64,000 nucleotides of DNA, from NCBI RefSeq assembly GCF_020731285.1, contig NZ_JAJFOW010000001.1, positions 124,001 to 188,000 on the forward strand, in the 5' to 3' direction. This document shows positions 33,216 to 42,605 of this stretch, piece after piece. The DNA comes from Cohnella baijiui. Lineage in GTDB: Bacteria > Bacillota > Bacilli > Paenibacillales > Paenibacillaceae. A model generated the notes under the pieces. The model made no database searches, was not told where the DNA came from, and saw nothing but the letters and a program-made list of their open reading frames with translations. Within the stretch, counting starts at the first letter, position 1. The number at the start of each line of letters is the position of its first letter. The position numbers were made by a program, and so were the translations under genes.

Positions 33216-33977
33216 TTATCTCTTGACCCAATAGCGGCTGCCGTCCGGTTCCCGGTCCATGAAGCCGTACTGGATCAAATATCTGCGCAGCGTTACAAAG
33301 TCGTCGAACCGCGCCTTGAGCACCGCATTGACTTCTTTCTCCGTGTACGAGCGATTTTCCTGGAACTGGCGGGCCAGCTCCCGCAAGACAACGATCTTGC
33401 GTTTCTCCCTGCGGGGAAACTCGGAAAGCGGGCCGTTCGGTCCCTGCTTGAAGTACAGCTTCAAAATCTCCTCTTTTTCCTTCTCCGTGGTCGCATAGCG
33501 CTCGTCCACCATCGTCGCGGTCCGATGGGCGGTAACCAGCCGTTGCGGCCGGCTCGTGCGCTCGTTTGCGAGCTCCATGACGGCGAGAAATACTTTTGCC
33601 TGCTTCATCCGCTCCCGCAGCGTGAAGCGGTGGTTGCGGATCGTCGACGTGCTGCCGCCTTCCAGCTCCGCGACGATCTCGTTGTCGGACAACCCTTCGT
33701 AAAACCATTGGAGCAACCGTTTCTGCAAATCCGTCAAGCCGGTTACTTTTTTGTCCAGTCCTAGAAGGTAGGCGAACATCGAGCCGTGCGCCTGCGCCAG
33801 ATGGACCTTCGCGAACTTCTCCGCCTCGTAAAAGACGCCGTCGAGCGGGTATACGACGCCTTTGGCGAAACGTTCCCCGCATGCGAGGCAAATGTAAGCT
33901 TCTTCCTCTTCCCGATAGGTAAAGCCTTGCTTCAGATCGTCAACAGGCACTTCCCAGAATAACTCCGACACCTGCAT
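33216..33977 (-). CDS. DUF2087-domain protein with LuxR-like helix-turn-helix
   Basis: 253 residues from ATG 33977. Residues ~30-45 include CLAC, half of a possible metal site. Around 85-130 a LuxR/sigma-4-like helix-turn-helix is visible (LTDLQKRLLQWFYEGLSDNE then STSTIRNHRFTLRERM). The C-terminal ~80 residues are the DUF2087 domain (PRREKRKIVVLRELARQF ... YLIQYGFMDREPDGSRYW). It is probably a transcriptional regulator of unknown target. The ribosome binding site for ATG 33977 (AAGGAGT, 12 bases away) is somewhat distant. Confidence 0.8.
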   Translation of the reverse strand: MQVSELFWEVPVDDLKQGFTYREEEEAYICLACGERFAKGVVYPLDGVFYEAEKFAKVHLAQAHGSMFAYLLGLDKKVTGLTDLQKRLLQWFYEGLSDNEIVAELEGGSTSTIRNHRFTLRERMKQAKVFLAVMELANERTSRPQRLVTAHRTATMVDERYATTEKEKEEILKLYFKQGPNGPLSEFPRREKRKIVVLRELARQFQENRSYTEKEVNAVLKARFDDFVTLRRYLIQYGFMDREPDGSRYWVKR

Positions 33978-34253
33978 GGGGACGTATCGACTCCTTGCTT
34001 CGCTTGTTAACGACAGTGTAGGGGCGGCAGGCGGCAAAGTCAATGATTGACCTAGACAGAATCACATTTTGTCTACCGTTGATGCCGCGGCGTTATTTTC
34101 GCTGTCTTCGCAGGAATCGTGCGGGGCATGATCGGCGCCTCGCTCCGCCACTCCAGCGACTTGCCGTCGCCGAGATCGGCGGGAACGAAGCCGGCCAACG
34201 CCCATACTCCGCCCCGCGCGTCCGCCTTGCCCGCGAACGACGATCGTCTTGCA

Positions 34254-34390
34254 AATTCTATTCGATATTTCGCATACAAACGGCCTCTTTTCCGCCAATA
34301 GGCAGGTTTGTATTCGATTTTTCGCATACAATCGGCCTCTTCCCCTTCAATAATCAGGAATGTATTCGATTTTTCGCATACAACGGCCTC
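34254..34390. repeat. Three-copy direct repeat, 52-bp period, each with a hairpin
   Basis: TATTCGATTTTTCGCATACA (first copy with ATATT) occurs at 34259, 34311 and 34363, exactly 52 bases apart, each followed by a form of CGGCCTC. Each copy contains TGTATTCG / CGCATACA, a near-palindrome that would fold as a seven-of-eight-pair stem. The copies are in one orientation. They lie in the 787-base gap between the DUF2087-like gene and copA (33978-34764), where no credible coding sequence was found. Confidence 0.75.
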
Positions 34391-34470
34391 GGCGCGAAAA
34401 GGTCCGACCACTTCCTTCCCCTGACTTGCGTTTTGGCGAGTACAGTTCCAATCGAAATCGCTCCTATCCG

Positions 34471-34515
34471 TGACCTCCCTCTCCAAGACCTTCCTCTCCC
34501 AGACCTTCCTCTCAT
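34471..34515. repeat. Short tandem repeat, 3 x 15 bp
   Basis: Three adjoining 15-base units (TGACCTCCCTCTCCA, AGACCTTCCTCTCCC, AGACCTTCCTCTCAT) form a pyrimidine-rich block. On the minus strand it reads as a purine-rich GGGAGAGGAAGGTCT series. It belongs to the same non-coding gap as the 52-bp repeats. Confidence 0.7.
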
Positions 34516-34626
34516 TGAGGTTTGCGCTTCATGGATCGGCTCGCATCGAACCTTCCGTTCAAAGGACGGTTGTTCATCGCAATTAACTTCTCTTCTGCCA
34601 GTCAAGCTTGGGGTATCAAACACATC

Positions 34627-34652
34627 AAAAGGCGAGACCGTCCGGCCTCGCC
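34627..34652 (-). terminator. Probable copA terminator
   Basis: GGCGAG (34631-34636) and CTCGCC (34647-34652) form a compact stem, followed on the minus strand by TTTTG. It lies about 110 bases after the copA stop. On the plus side the hairpin is also followed by a T-rich stretch. Confidence 0.6.
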
Positions 34653-34764
34653 TCCTCTTCTTTTTCCCTTTAAGCGAATCATTTAACGCCATTAATTTCC
34701 TCTCGCTCCCAAGGAGATGATTAGTTGCTTCACGGCATTAACAAACGCGTCGCTTCAACTCATT

Positions 34765-37200
34765 TCAGCCCCGCAGCTTGACCCGCTGCAGACGCAGCGC
34801 GTTCAGCACGACGGACACCGAGCTCAACGCCATGGCGGCTCCGGCCACCCAAGGAGCCAACAAGCCAACGGCTGCGATCGGGATGCCCAGCGTGTTGTAA
34901 CCGAGCGCCCAGAACAAATTTTGCTTGATGTTGCCCATCGTCTTGCGGCTCATGTAAATCGCGTCGGGGATGCTCGACAGATCGCCCCGCATAAGCGTAA
35001 CGTCCGCAGCCTCCATCGCGACGTCCGTCCCCGTCCCGATCGCCATGCCGATGTCCGCGGTGGCGAGCGCCGGGGCGTCGTTGATGCCGTCTCCGACCAT
35101 CGCAACGACTTTGCCTTCGGCTTGCAGCTTTTTCACTTCTTCGGCCTTTCCCTCGGGAAGCACCTCTGCGCGCACTTCGTCGATGCCGACTTGGGCGGCG
35201 ATGGCGCGGGCCGTGCGTTCATTGTCGCCGGTGATCATGATGACCCGGATGCCCATGTCCTTCAGCCGGCGTACGGCTGCCGCGGACGTATCCTTCACCG
35301 TGTCGGCTACGGCGACCAGCCCGGCGTACTTACCGTCGACCGCGACCAGCATCGCCGTCTTGCCCGCTTCCTCCAGGCGGGACATCGGCTCGTAGGCGCG
35401 GCTCGCGTCGACGCCATATTTGTCCATGAGTCGCCGCGTGCCCACCAGCAGCCGATGTCCGTCCACCGTCGCTTCGATGCCGAAACCGGGCACTGCTTCG
35501 AACGCCTCCGCCTGCGGGATTTCGATCCCTTTAGCCTGAACGCCGGCGACAATCGCTTCTGCAAGCGGATGCTCCGAGCTTCGTTCCGCCGCACCGACCC
35601 ACCGGAGCAGCTCCGCCTCGTCCTTCTCGGCCAGCACGTCCGTCAGCTCGGGTTTGCCTTTGGTCACCGTGCCGGTCTTGTCGAGGATGACGGCGTCGAT
35701 CTTGTGCGTACGCTCGAGATGCTCGCCGCCCTTGAAGAGAATTCCTAGCTCGGCCGCCCGGCCGGAGCCGGCCATGATCGAAGTCGGCGTCGCCAGTCCC
35801 AACGCGCAGGGGCAAGCGATGACCAGTATCGCGATCGCCTTCTCGAGCGCTTCGGCGACGTCGCCGGGCGCGACCGCAAAGTACCAGACGAGGAAAGCGA
35901 CCACGGCGATCCCGACGACGATCGGGACGAAAATGCCCGAGATGACGTCCGCAATCCGCTGAATCGGCGCCTTGGAGCCTTGGGCTTCTTCGACGACCCG
36001 AATGATCTGAGCCAGCGCGGTCTCGCGGCCGACTTTGGTGGCTTGAACGCGCAGCATGCCGTTTTTGTTGATCGTCGCGCCGATGACGGTGTCCCCCGCC
36101 CGTTTCTCGACCGGCAGACTTTCCCCGGTGAGCATGGACTCGTCGACCGAGGAAGCGCCCTCCAGGACGATGCCGTCTACCGGCACCTTGTCGCCCGGAC
36201 GGACGAGCACGACGTCGCCGGTCAGCACTTGATCGACGGGGATCGTCAGCTCTCGACCGTCGCGCACGACGAGCGCGGATTTCGCCTGAAGCCCCATCAG
36301 CGACTTGATCGCTTCGGACGTGCGTCCTTTGGCTCGGGCTTCGAACAATTTGCCGAGGATGACCAGCGTAATCAGAATCGCGCTCGTCTCATAATACAGC
36401 GAAGGCGCGTGATGGACGCTCGCTCCATGGGCATACCAGTCCAGCGTTAGATACAGACTATAGAAATAGGCGGCTGAAGTGCCCAGCGACACGAGCACGT
36501 CCATATTGGCGCTGCCGTTGCGAAGCGCTTTGTAGGCGCCGACGTAGAATTGTCTGCCGACATAAAACTGGACGGGCGTCGCCAAGATCAGCTGAAACCA
36601 GGGGTTCATGAGAATTTCGGGCGCGTAGATCCAGGAGGTAAACGAAAAATGCGCCACCATGCTCCACAACAGCGGAAGCGAGAGAATCGCCGAGACGATC
36701 AACTTTCGCGCTTGGCCGCGCGCTTCCTTCGCCCGGTGATCCGATTCGCCGGCCGTTTCCTGGGATGAAGTTGCTTTGTAACCGAGCTGCTTCACTTTGT
36801 TCTGCATGTCCGCGATCGACACCTCAGCCGGCAAATACTCGACGCGGGCCGTTTCCATTGCAAAGTTGACGTTGGCGCTCGCGACGCCGGGAAGTTTGCT
36901 TAGCCCTTTTTCGATCCGGTTCGCGCAAGCGGCGCAAGTCATGCCTTCCAGCTTGAAGTTCGCGACTTCCTTGGCGGTATCGTAACCCAACTTGCGAATC
37001 GTTTGCTCCAATCCGTCCATGGTTACTTTGGCGGGATCGTAGGTAACGCTGGCTTTCTCCAACGCGAAATTGACGTTGGCGCTCGCGACACCCTCCATTT
37101 TACTTAAGCCTTTTTCGATCCGGTTTGCGCAGGCTGCGCAAGTCATTCCGGTGATTTGCAGATTCGATTGCTTTTGATTGGCATTAGGGGTTGTATTCAT
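34765..37200 (-). CDS. copA: Copper-exporting P1B-type ATPase
   Basis: 811 residues from ATG 37200 (GAGGAG eight bases upstream). Two N-terminal heavy-metal-associated domains each carry [14 protein letters not shown] (about 20-80 and 90-150). Eight membrane helices surround the metal-site motif [12 protein letters not shown]. The ATPase core has DKTGTVTKG with the phosphorylated aspartate, the HP-type motif in [13 protein letters not shown] and [17 protein letters not shown] with these flanks indicates Cu(I) export. No copZ or csoR is adjacent, which is unusual for a Bacillus-type cop locus, but the promoter carries a G-tract element like CsoR sites. Confidence 0.95.
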   Translation of the reverse strand: MNTTPNANQKQSNLQITGMTCAACANRIEKGLSKMEGVASANVNFALEKASVTYDPAKVTMDGLEQTIRKLGYDTAKEVANFKLEGMTCAACANRIEKGLSKLPGVASANVNFAMETARVEYLPAEVSIADMQNKVKQLGYKATSSQETAGESDHRAKEARGQARKLIVSAILSLPLLWSMVAHFSFTSWIYAPEILMNPWFQLILATPVQFYVGRQFYVGAYKALRNGSANMDVLVSLGTSAAYFYSLYLTLDWYAHGASVHHAPSLYYETSAILITLVILGKLFEARAKGRTSEAIKSLMGLQAKSALVVRDGRELTIPVDQVLTGDVVLVRPGDKVPVDGIVLEGASSVDESMLTGESLPVEKRAGDTVIGATINKNGMLRVQATKVGRETALAQIIRVVEEAQGSKAPIQRIADVISGIFVPIVVGIAVVAFLVWYFAVAPGDVAEALEKAIAILVIACPCALGLATPTSIMAGSGRAAELGILFKGGEHLERTHKIDAVILDKTGTVTKGKPELTDVLAEKDEAELLRWVGAAERSSEHPLAEAIVAGVQAKGIEIPQAEAFEAVPGFGIEATVDGHRLLVGTRRLMDKYGVDASRAYEPMSRLEEAGKTAMLVAVDGKYAGLVAVADTVKDTSAAAVRRLKDMGIRVIMITGDNERTARAIAAQVGIDEVRAEVLPEGKAEEVKKLQAEGKVVAMVGDGINDAPALATADIGMAIGTGTDVAMEAADVTLMRGDLSSIPDAIYMSRKTMGNIKQNLFWALGYNTLGIPIAAVGLLAPWVAGAAMALSSVSVVLNALRLQRVKLRG

Positions 37201-37222
37201 GTCCGTCACTCCTCTTGAAGAA

Positions 37223-37252
37223 AGTATACCCCTCCACCCTATATTTCGTCAA
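37223..37252 (-). promoter_or_regulatory. copA promoter with candidate copper-responsive operator
   Basis: On the minus strand TTGACG (37247-37252) and TATACT (37223-37228) are 18 bases apart. The spacer and -10 contain ATAGGGTGGAGGGGTATA, a T/A-flanked double G tract like those bound by CsoR-type repressors. A further GTACCCCTGTAGGC element lies just upstream, around 37266-37279. The assignment to CsoR is inference; CueR-type control would need a 19-20-base spacer. Confidence 0.65.
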
Positions 37253-37396
37253 CTCCATTTTACAGTACCCCTGTAGGCTATATTATAAGTTATTCCGAAA
37301 CGCTGATGCATTCGGACCCTTTAATCCCTAGCATGCTTCTGCGCCGTTCATTTCAGACCCGCGTTTTCATTCCGGTTCGCAAGGAAAGTTTCCGCC

Positions 37397-37430
37397 AAAA
37401 AAAAAGAGAAAATGCGCTGAACGCATTTTC
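37397..37430 (-). terminator. Rho-independent terminator after the molybdenum hydroxylase operon
   Basis: On the minus strand GAAAATGCG pairs with CGCATTTTC around a five-base loop and is followed by a nine-base T run (37397-37405). It lies about 190 bases after the stop of the iron-sulfur subunit at 37624 and before copA. Nothing else was seen in 37253-37623. Confidence 0.9.
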
Positions 37431-37623
37431 CCAAAGCTCTGTGATATATGACAAGCAAATGATATCACGACTTAACGACCTATAAGAAAATCCCGAGGCG
37501 TTTGCCGATGACAACTGCGGCCACCCGTCTTTGCATGTACTCTGGCGACGCGATAGTCGCTTTTATCGACGATCTCCCGGCCCTTCATGCATTCTAGCTA
37601 CGCGACAGAGCCGTCCGTTGCAC

Positions 37624-38163
37624 TCAACCATTAAGCTCGCCTTTCATCCCGCCCGAACCGTCCTCGACCAACCGCTCCGCTTCCTCCGCAAGTTTACCCT
37701 CGCTCCGCCGCTGGATGACCTCCCGTACGGCCAGCCGGATTTCCTCGTAGCTCGTGCAGCGGCAGATGTTGGACTGCAGCCAGTCCCGGATCGTATCTTC
37801 GTCCGGCGGCGGTTGGAGCCGGCTAAGCGCCTCGGCGTTCATAATGAAGCCCGGCGTGCAGTAGCCGCACTGAAAAGCGAACTGCTCGACGAACGCCCGC
37901 TGCATCTCTCCGCCCTTCAGACCTTCGATCGTCGTAACCTCGAGCCCCGGACATTCGGCCGCCAACAGAAGGCAGGACTTCATCGGCTGGCCGTCGACCC
38001 ACACCGTGCATGCGCCGCAGTCGCCGTTGCGGCAGCCGGGCTTGGCACCTGTAAGACCGAACGAGTCGCGCAGCACGTCCAGCAGCAGATCCGTCGGATA
38101 GGCGTTCGCCAAACGCGTATCTCCGTTGATGCGCAGCTCCAGTTGACATCGCGCTTCCTTCAT
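37624..38163 (-). CDS. Molybdenum hydroxylase, [2Fe-2S] small subunit (CoxS/XdhC-like)
   Basis: 179 residues from ATG 38163, which overlaps the upstream stop as ATGA. A plant-type ferredoxin domain carries CRNGDCGACTVWVDGQPMKSC (four cluster cysteines) and a second helical domain has CGYCTPGFIMNAEAL and NICRCTSYEEI. Both [2Fe-2S] clusters are complete. It passes electrons from the molybdopterin subunit to the FAD subunit. It is the third gene of the large-medium-small operon. Confidence 0.93.
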   Translation of the reverse strand: MKEARCQLELRINGDTRLANAYPTDLLLDVLRDSFGLTGAKPGCRNGDCGACTVWVDGQPMKSCLLLAAECPGLEVTTIEGLKGGEMQRAFVEQFAFQCGYCTPGFIMNAEALSRLQPPPDEDTIRDWLQSNICRCTSYEEIRLAVREVIQRRSEGKLAEEAERLVEDGSGGMKGELNG

Positions 38164-39014
38164 CGTCCGATCGACGCCCCTTTCTCCAGCGCTTCCATCG
38201 CTTCCGTCATGGCGACCGACCAAACGTGCTTGCGGTAGAGCGCCGATCCCTTGATGTCGTTTAAGATCGGTCCGGGCAAGGCTGCAGACGCCAGCTGGAT
38301 CCGCTGCGCGATCGGCAGCTCGCGGTTGTTCAGGATGTCTTCCATCTCGAGAGAACGGAACGGAAACGCGCAGAGGCCGCTAAAGGCGAAGCGCATCCCC
38401 TCCTGCGTCCGGATGGCGGCGATCGTGACGAGCGGGTAATCGATCGCGGAGCTTTTGCGTCTTTTGATCGTCACGTAAGGGAGTTCCGCATATCCCGTCG
38501 CGGTCATCGCCTGCACAAGCAGATCTCCTCCGCCAAGCCGAAGCGTCTGGTCGAACAGCTGTCCGATCGGCGCCACTCGGTCCCCCGTCGGTCCGACGAT
38601 CCGCACGAGGCTGTCGGTGACGAGGAGCGGCAACACGGCCTCCTTGTAGATAAATTGGCTGCAAATGTTGCCGCCCAGCGTGATTTTGTTCCGGGATGTC
38701 CGATCCGCGACGCCCGCCCCCGTCTTCCCGAGCAGCGGGAACAAGCCTGCATCGTGTACCTCGGACAGCGTCAGCGAAGCGCCCCAGACAAACATCCCCG
38801 CATGCCGTCCGAGCATGCGGCACTCGGGGATTCGCTTCACGTCGATAACCGCCTCGGTGTGCACCTCGCGCATCCGCCCGAGGGTGAGGATCTCGGTGCC
38901 CCCGTTGTAATAAAGCGGCCGCTTGCCGCCGGCGTCCAGCTCGCCGAACAGCGCCACCGCTTCCTGCAGCGTCGCCGGCCGATAGTAATCAAAGGGAAAC
39001 GGAATCATCGGCAT
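38160..39014 (-). CDS. Molybdenum hydroxylase, FAD-binding medium subunit (CoxM-like)
   Basis: 284 residues. The FAD motifs are visible: PLYYNGGTEILTLGRMREV near residue 33 and TLGGNICSQFIYKEAVLPLL near 112 (the TxGGN motif). The C-terminal part is the CO dehydrogenase flavoprotein C-terminal domain. The start overlaps the large-subunit gene by 26 bases, and the end overlaps the iron-sulfur gene by four, so all three chains are translationally coupled. Confidence 0.92.
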   Translation of the reverse strand: MPMIPFPFDYYRPATLQEAVALFGELDAGGKRPLYYNGGTEILTLGRMREVHTEAVIDVKRIPECRMLGRHAGMFVWGASLTLSEVHDAGLFPLLGKTGAGVADRTSRNKITLGGNICSQFIYKEAVLPLLVTDSLVRIVGPTGDRVAPIGQLFDQTLRLGGGDLLVQAMTATGYAELPYVTIKRRKSSAIDYPLVTIAAIRTQEGMRFAFSGLCAFPFRSLEMEDILNNRELPIAQRIQLASAALPGPILNDIKGSALYRKHVWSVAMTEAMEALEKGASIGR

Positions 39015-41430
39015 ACCCCATTCTCGCCCGCCAAATGCGCTCCGGAAACAACGGCAGCCGATTGAGCCGGACGCCGGACGCGCGGGACAACGCGCTCGCC
39101 AGCGCCGCCGGCATGCCGATGAGGCCGTGCTCCCCGAGGGCGCGCGCGCCGTACGGACCGTCCAGGCAAGGGCGTTCTACGAATTCCACGACGTATTCGG
39201 GGTTTTCGCCATACCGGAATATGCTGTAATCTCGCAGCGTCGGATTCTGCACGCGAGCTTCGTTGTCGAACAAGAAGGTCTCCCGGTTCGCAAAGCTGAG
39301 GCCCATGGACATCGCTCCCTTGATCTGGCCCAAGGCTCCCATCCTATTCATAACGCGCCCTGCATCGTTTACGGAGATTGCTTTGACGATGCGGTACGTG
39401 CAATCCCGCGTATCCAGCTCGACTTCCACCGAGTGGGCCCCCACATTCCATTCCGGACCCGGCGTGCCTTCTCCCGTGAACGGGTTCATCGGATTCATCC
39501 GCCGCTGGGTATAGGCGCCGCGCCCGATGATTTGCCCGCCGATCGTATTTCCGTTCGGAAACATATATCCGTAGCAGATCTTTTTTACCTCGATCCGGAC
39601 GTGGGGATCGCCCCGGACAAAAACCTCTTCGTCGCCCAGCTCCAGATCTTCCGGGTCCGCCCTCAGCACGCATGCCGCGATCGCCTTGAGCTGGCGGATC
39701 GCGTCGTCCGCCGCGTGCAGCACCGCGCGCCCGGCCATAAATACGCCGCGGCTCGCCACCGTCTTCCAATGTTCGGGAGAAATGGCCGTATCGACGACAG
39801 ACCGCACATGAATGCGCTCCGTGCGCATGCGCATGCGCTCGGCGAGAATTTGCGCCAGCACGGTCCGCGTCCCCGTCCCGAGCTCCACGACGCCGGTGTC
39901 GAGGTTCATGCTGCCGTCGACATTAAAGGAGACGATGGCGCCGGAGCTGGCGTTCGGATCGATCGACGAGTTTTTCCAAAAGCAGCTGATGCCCTTCGCA
40001 CGGATCCGGAAATCGTCGACCTGCCGGACCTTCCAGTCATCCCATCCGGCCAGTGCCTTCATGCGCTCCATGCAGGCGGGCAGATCGCCGAGATTGCTCT
40101 CGTTCAACAGGTCTCGGGTCGGCGCCAGATCGCCCGGCCGGGCGATATTGATCATCCGGAGCGTCCATGGATCGATCTGAAGCTCCTCCGCCAGCGCGTC
40201 GATCGCCCGCTCGATTGCGAAGGTCAGCTCCGCATGACCGTATCCGCGGAAGGCGGACGCGTAAGGATGGTTCGTGTATACGGTCAGACACTCGCAGTGA
40301 AGATGTTCGAACGCGTAAGGGCCGGTGCAGTCCCCCGCAGCCGCCCGGGCAACGTCGCTAGACTTGTCGTCATAAGCGCCCCCGTCGAACCGGTACGTCA
40401 AATGCGCGGCGACGATCTTGCCTTCCTTGGTGCTGCCGAGCCGCACGATCGCTTCGAGGCCGATATGGCAGGGCGCGGTAATCATGTCCTGTAGCCGCGT
40501 ATACATCGCCTTGACCGGTCTGCCGCCCGCCGCGCGGGACGCCAAATAGGCGATCAGTTCGAGCTGGATCGCCGCTTTGCCGCCGTAGGCGCCGCCCACC
40601 AGCGGCGCCTCAACCTCGACCTGACCGGCTTCCGTACCGAAGTACTTGGCCATATACATCTTGACCGCGAACGGCGCCTGCGTCGAAGAGACGACGTGAA
40701 TGCGTCCGTCCGGCAATATTTCCGCGATCGCGCTCCTAGTTTCCATCGCGGCATGATCGGACGGTTTAAACGAGATGGCGTTTTCAACGATTGTTTCGCT
40801 TAGCGCCCAGCCCTGGGTCATATCGCCGAGACGAACGTAGATAATGCTTGCTATATTCGTGCCGGGCACGGGAACGACGCCTGGCCCTTTTTCGTATTCT
40901 CCGAGCCGCTCGTGCAGGATCGGCGCCCCCGGCCGCATCGCTTCGGTCGGCGATTGGACGACCGGCAGCGGCTCGTACCGCACTTCGATGAGGTCGACCG
41001 CTTGTCGGGCCTGCGTCTCCGTATCCGCGACTACCACCGCCACGACCTCGCCGTGGTAGCGGACCCGATCCCGCGCAACGATCGGCCGGTCACGGATTTC
41101 TTCTCCCGTCAGCACGTCGCAGTCCGCTCCGGTCACGATCGCCCGAACGCCCGGCAGCGCCCGGGCTCTGGCAACGTCGATCCCGAGGATGCGGGCGTGC
41201 GCATGCGGACTGATCTTCAAACTTGCGTGGAGGTATCTCGCCTCCGTCCTGTCGCCCGTGTACCTTGCGGTTCCAGTCACTTTGTAGAACGATTCCTTCT
41301 TGGGCACGCTTCTTCCGATCTCCGCCAGCGCCGATCCCCCGCTTTCGCCCGGCGCCACGTCCGCCGCCGCGCCTTGCTGTATCGCTCCTTCATTATACGA
41401 GCGCGGCAGCCGGCGTATGCCGAATGCCAA
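38989..41430 (-). CDS. Molybdenum hydroxylase, molybdopterin-binding large subunit (XdhA/CoxL-like)
   Basis: Up to 813 residues. It begins with the N-terminal a/b hammerhead domain (SVPKKESFYKVTGTARYTGD near residue 40). Later it carries the molybdopterin segments VGGAYGGKAAIQLELIAYLA, FRGYGHAELTFAIERAIDAL and, near the end, YGARALGEHGLIGMPAALAS with the catalytic glutamate. Xanthine/purine or aldehyde oxidation is likely; the active-site set does not decide the substrate. The frame opens with a TTG at 41430, and a TATAAT sits inside the first 15 codons. The true start may therefore be further downstream, for example the GTG at codon 25, and the first 30-40 residues are uncertain. Confidence 0.88.
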   Translation of the reverse strand: MAFGIRRLPRSYNEGAIQQGAAADVAPGESGGSALAEIGRSVPKKESFYKVTGTARYTGDRTEARYLHASLKISPHAHARILGIDVARARALPGVRAIVTGADCDVLTGEEIRDRPIVARDRVRYHGEVVAVVVADTETQARQAVDLIEVRYEPLPVVQSPTEAMRPGAPILHERLGEYEKGPGVVPVPGTNIASIIYVRLGDMTQGWALSETIVENAISFKPSDHAAMETRSAIAEILPDGRIHVVSSTQAPFAVKMYMAKYFGTEAGQVEVEAPLVGGAYGGKAAIQLELIAYLASRAAGGRPVKAMYTRLQDMITAPCHIGLEAIVRLGSTKEGKIVAAHLTYRFDGGAYDDKSSDVARAAAGDCTGPYAFEHLHCECLTVYTNHPYASAFRGYGHAELTFAIERAIDALAEELQIDPWTLRMINIARPGDLAPTRDLLNESNLGDLPACMERMKALAGWDDWKVRQVDDFRIRAKGISCFWKNSSIDPNASSGAIVSFNVDGSMNLDTGVVELGTGTRTVLAQILAERMRMRTERIHVRSVVDTAISPEHWKTVASRGVFMAGRAVLHAADDAIRQLKAIAACVLRADPEDLELGDEEVFVRGDPHVRIEVKKICYGYMFPNGNTIGGQIIGRGAYTQRRMNPMNPFTGEGTPGPEWNVGAHSVEVELDTRDCTYRIVKAISVNDAGRVMNRMGALGQIKGAMSMGLSFANRETFLFDNEARVQNPTLRDYSIFRYGENPEYVVEFVERPCLDGPYGARALGEHGLIGMPAALASALSRASGVRLNRLPLFPERIWRARMGYADDSVSL

Positions 41431-41488
41431 CCTTGCAGGGGAATATTCGGATGAGACAACGCTTGACGGAACGGAGCGGCGGCCGATG

Positions 41489-42481
41489 CTAGATTCGTTT
41501 CAAACGCTCCAGCAGCTCTCGCGTGTCCAACGTCAAAGCCGTCAAATAAACGGGCGTCTCTTCTCGCCTATGCAAGCTCGCCTCCGGCTCGAGCGGCGGC
41601 GCTCCGACGAGCGACCGCCCCCAGCAGCCGCCGAGCTTGCGGAACTGCGACGCCCACGCGGCCTTCTCGGACTCGTCCATCGGAATCTGCGCCTCGGCAT
41701 GCTGAAGACGCCATTGCGCATGCTCCAAATAGGCGATTCCGAGGCGCAGCTTTTCCAGCGCATACGCATTCTCCCGTTGTCTCCTGTCGCTCTTGCGCCG
41801 GTAAGGATGAAGCCGCAGGCTGTCGTCCGCCAGCTTCATCGACTGGGCCGCCTTCTGCCAATCCTGCCGCAGCGTCCCCACCTCGGTCGACAGCGCAAAG
41901 GCGTCCGCCGGCGGGCAGCCGCCTCCCGTCCAGACGGACAGCCGTCCGAACGCGCGGCCGACCCGGTCCGCGAGTCCGTCTAACGCGCGTTCGGCCGCCC
42001 GCGTCTCGTTCGGCGGAAACACAAAAGCGATCACGAGCAAGGCGACGGCGATGCCGATCGCCGTCTCCCGCACCCTGTCGATCGCGTAATGGCCGGAGAC
42101 GCGCTGCAGCTCGAAGACGAGCACGACGCTAAGCGCGGTCTCCCGCATCCACAATTCGCTGCGCTCGATGATGAGCGAGATGCCCAAGACAAGCAGCAGG
42201 GCGAGCGCCACCGTCCAACCGTTCAGCGGCAGCGCCTTGACGGCAAGCCACGTCAAGCCGACGCCAAGCACGGTACCGCCCATCCGGCGGTAGGAGAACT
42301 GGATCGAATGCCAGATCGTCGTCTGCATGCAGAGAATGACCGCCACGGGCGCGAGAAACGGATGCTTCGACCCCGCCGCTTGCGCCAGCGCCCACGCCGC
42401 CCCCGATGCGGCGCTAAGTGTGCCGGCGCGGGCCGCCCATTTGCGGATCGCGTCCTTGCGCGCCGCCGATCTTTCCTTCAT
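41489..42481 (-). CDS. FUSC/aromatic-acid-exporter-like membrane protein
   Basis: 330 residues. The first ~155 form four to six membrane helices (HPFLAPVAVILCMQTTIW, LPLNGWTVALALLLVLGISL, RETAIGIAVALLVIAFVF). The rest is a soluble helical domain rich in Arg and Glu, the half-size FUSC architecture common in Firmicutes. Related proteins are proposed exporters of aromatic acids or small organics. AAAGGGG precedes the ATG at 42481. It is on the same strand as the molybdenum hydroxylase genes below, but a start ambiguity there leaves co-transcription open. Confidence 0.8.
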   Translation of the reverse strand: MKERSAARKDAIRKWAARAGTLSAASGAAWALAQAAGSKHPFLAPVAVILCMQTTIWHSIQFSYRRMGGTVLGVGLTWLAVKALPLNGWTVALALLLVLGISLIIERSELWMRETALSVVLVFELQRVSGHYAIDRVRETAIGIAVALLVIAFVFPPNETRAAERALDGLADRVGRAFGRLSVWTGGGCPPADAFALSTEVGTLRQDWQKAAQSMKLADDSLRLHPYRRKSDRRQRENAYALEKLRLGIAYLEHAQWRLQHAEAQIPMDESEKAAWASQFRKLGGCWGRSLVGAPPLEPEASLHRREETPVYLTALTLDTRELLERLKRI

Positions 42482-42605
42482 GCCGTCTGCCCCTTTACCT
42501 CGATCCTACTGCCATTATCCGGCCGGTCGCGGCGAAACTATACGTAGCCGGCGGCAAAGGATCCCGCGCTCCCCCCGCATTCCTCTGCAGCGACGACAGC
42601 GGATG

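Noticed and set aside
34254..34390. CRISPR interpretation of the 52-bp spaced repeats
   Set aside because: Only three degenerate copies, the intervening sequence is itself partly similar, and no cas gene is present.
34043..34720. 225-codon plus-strand open frame across the 52-bp repeats
   Set aside because: It is made largely of repeat and tandem-repeat DNA, lacks a start signal, and its composition is not protein-like.
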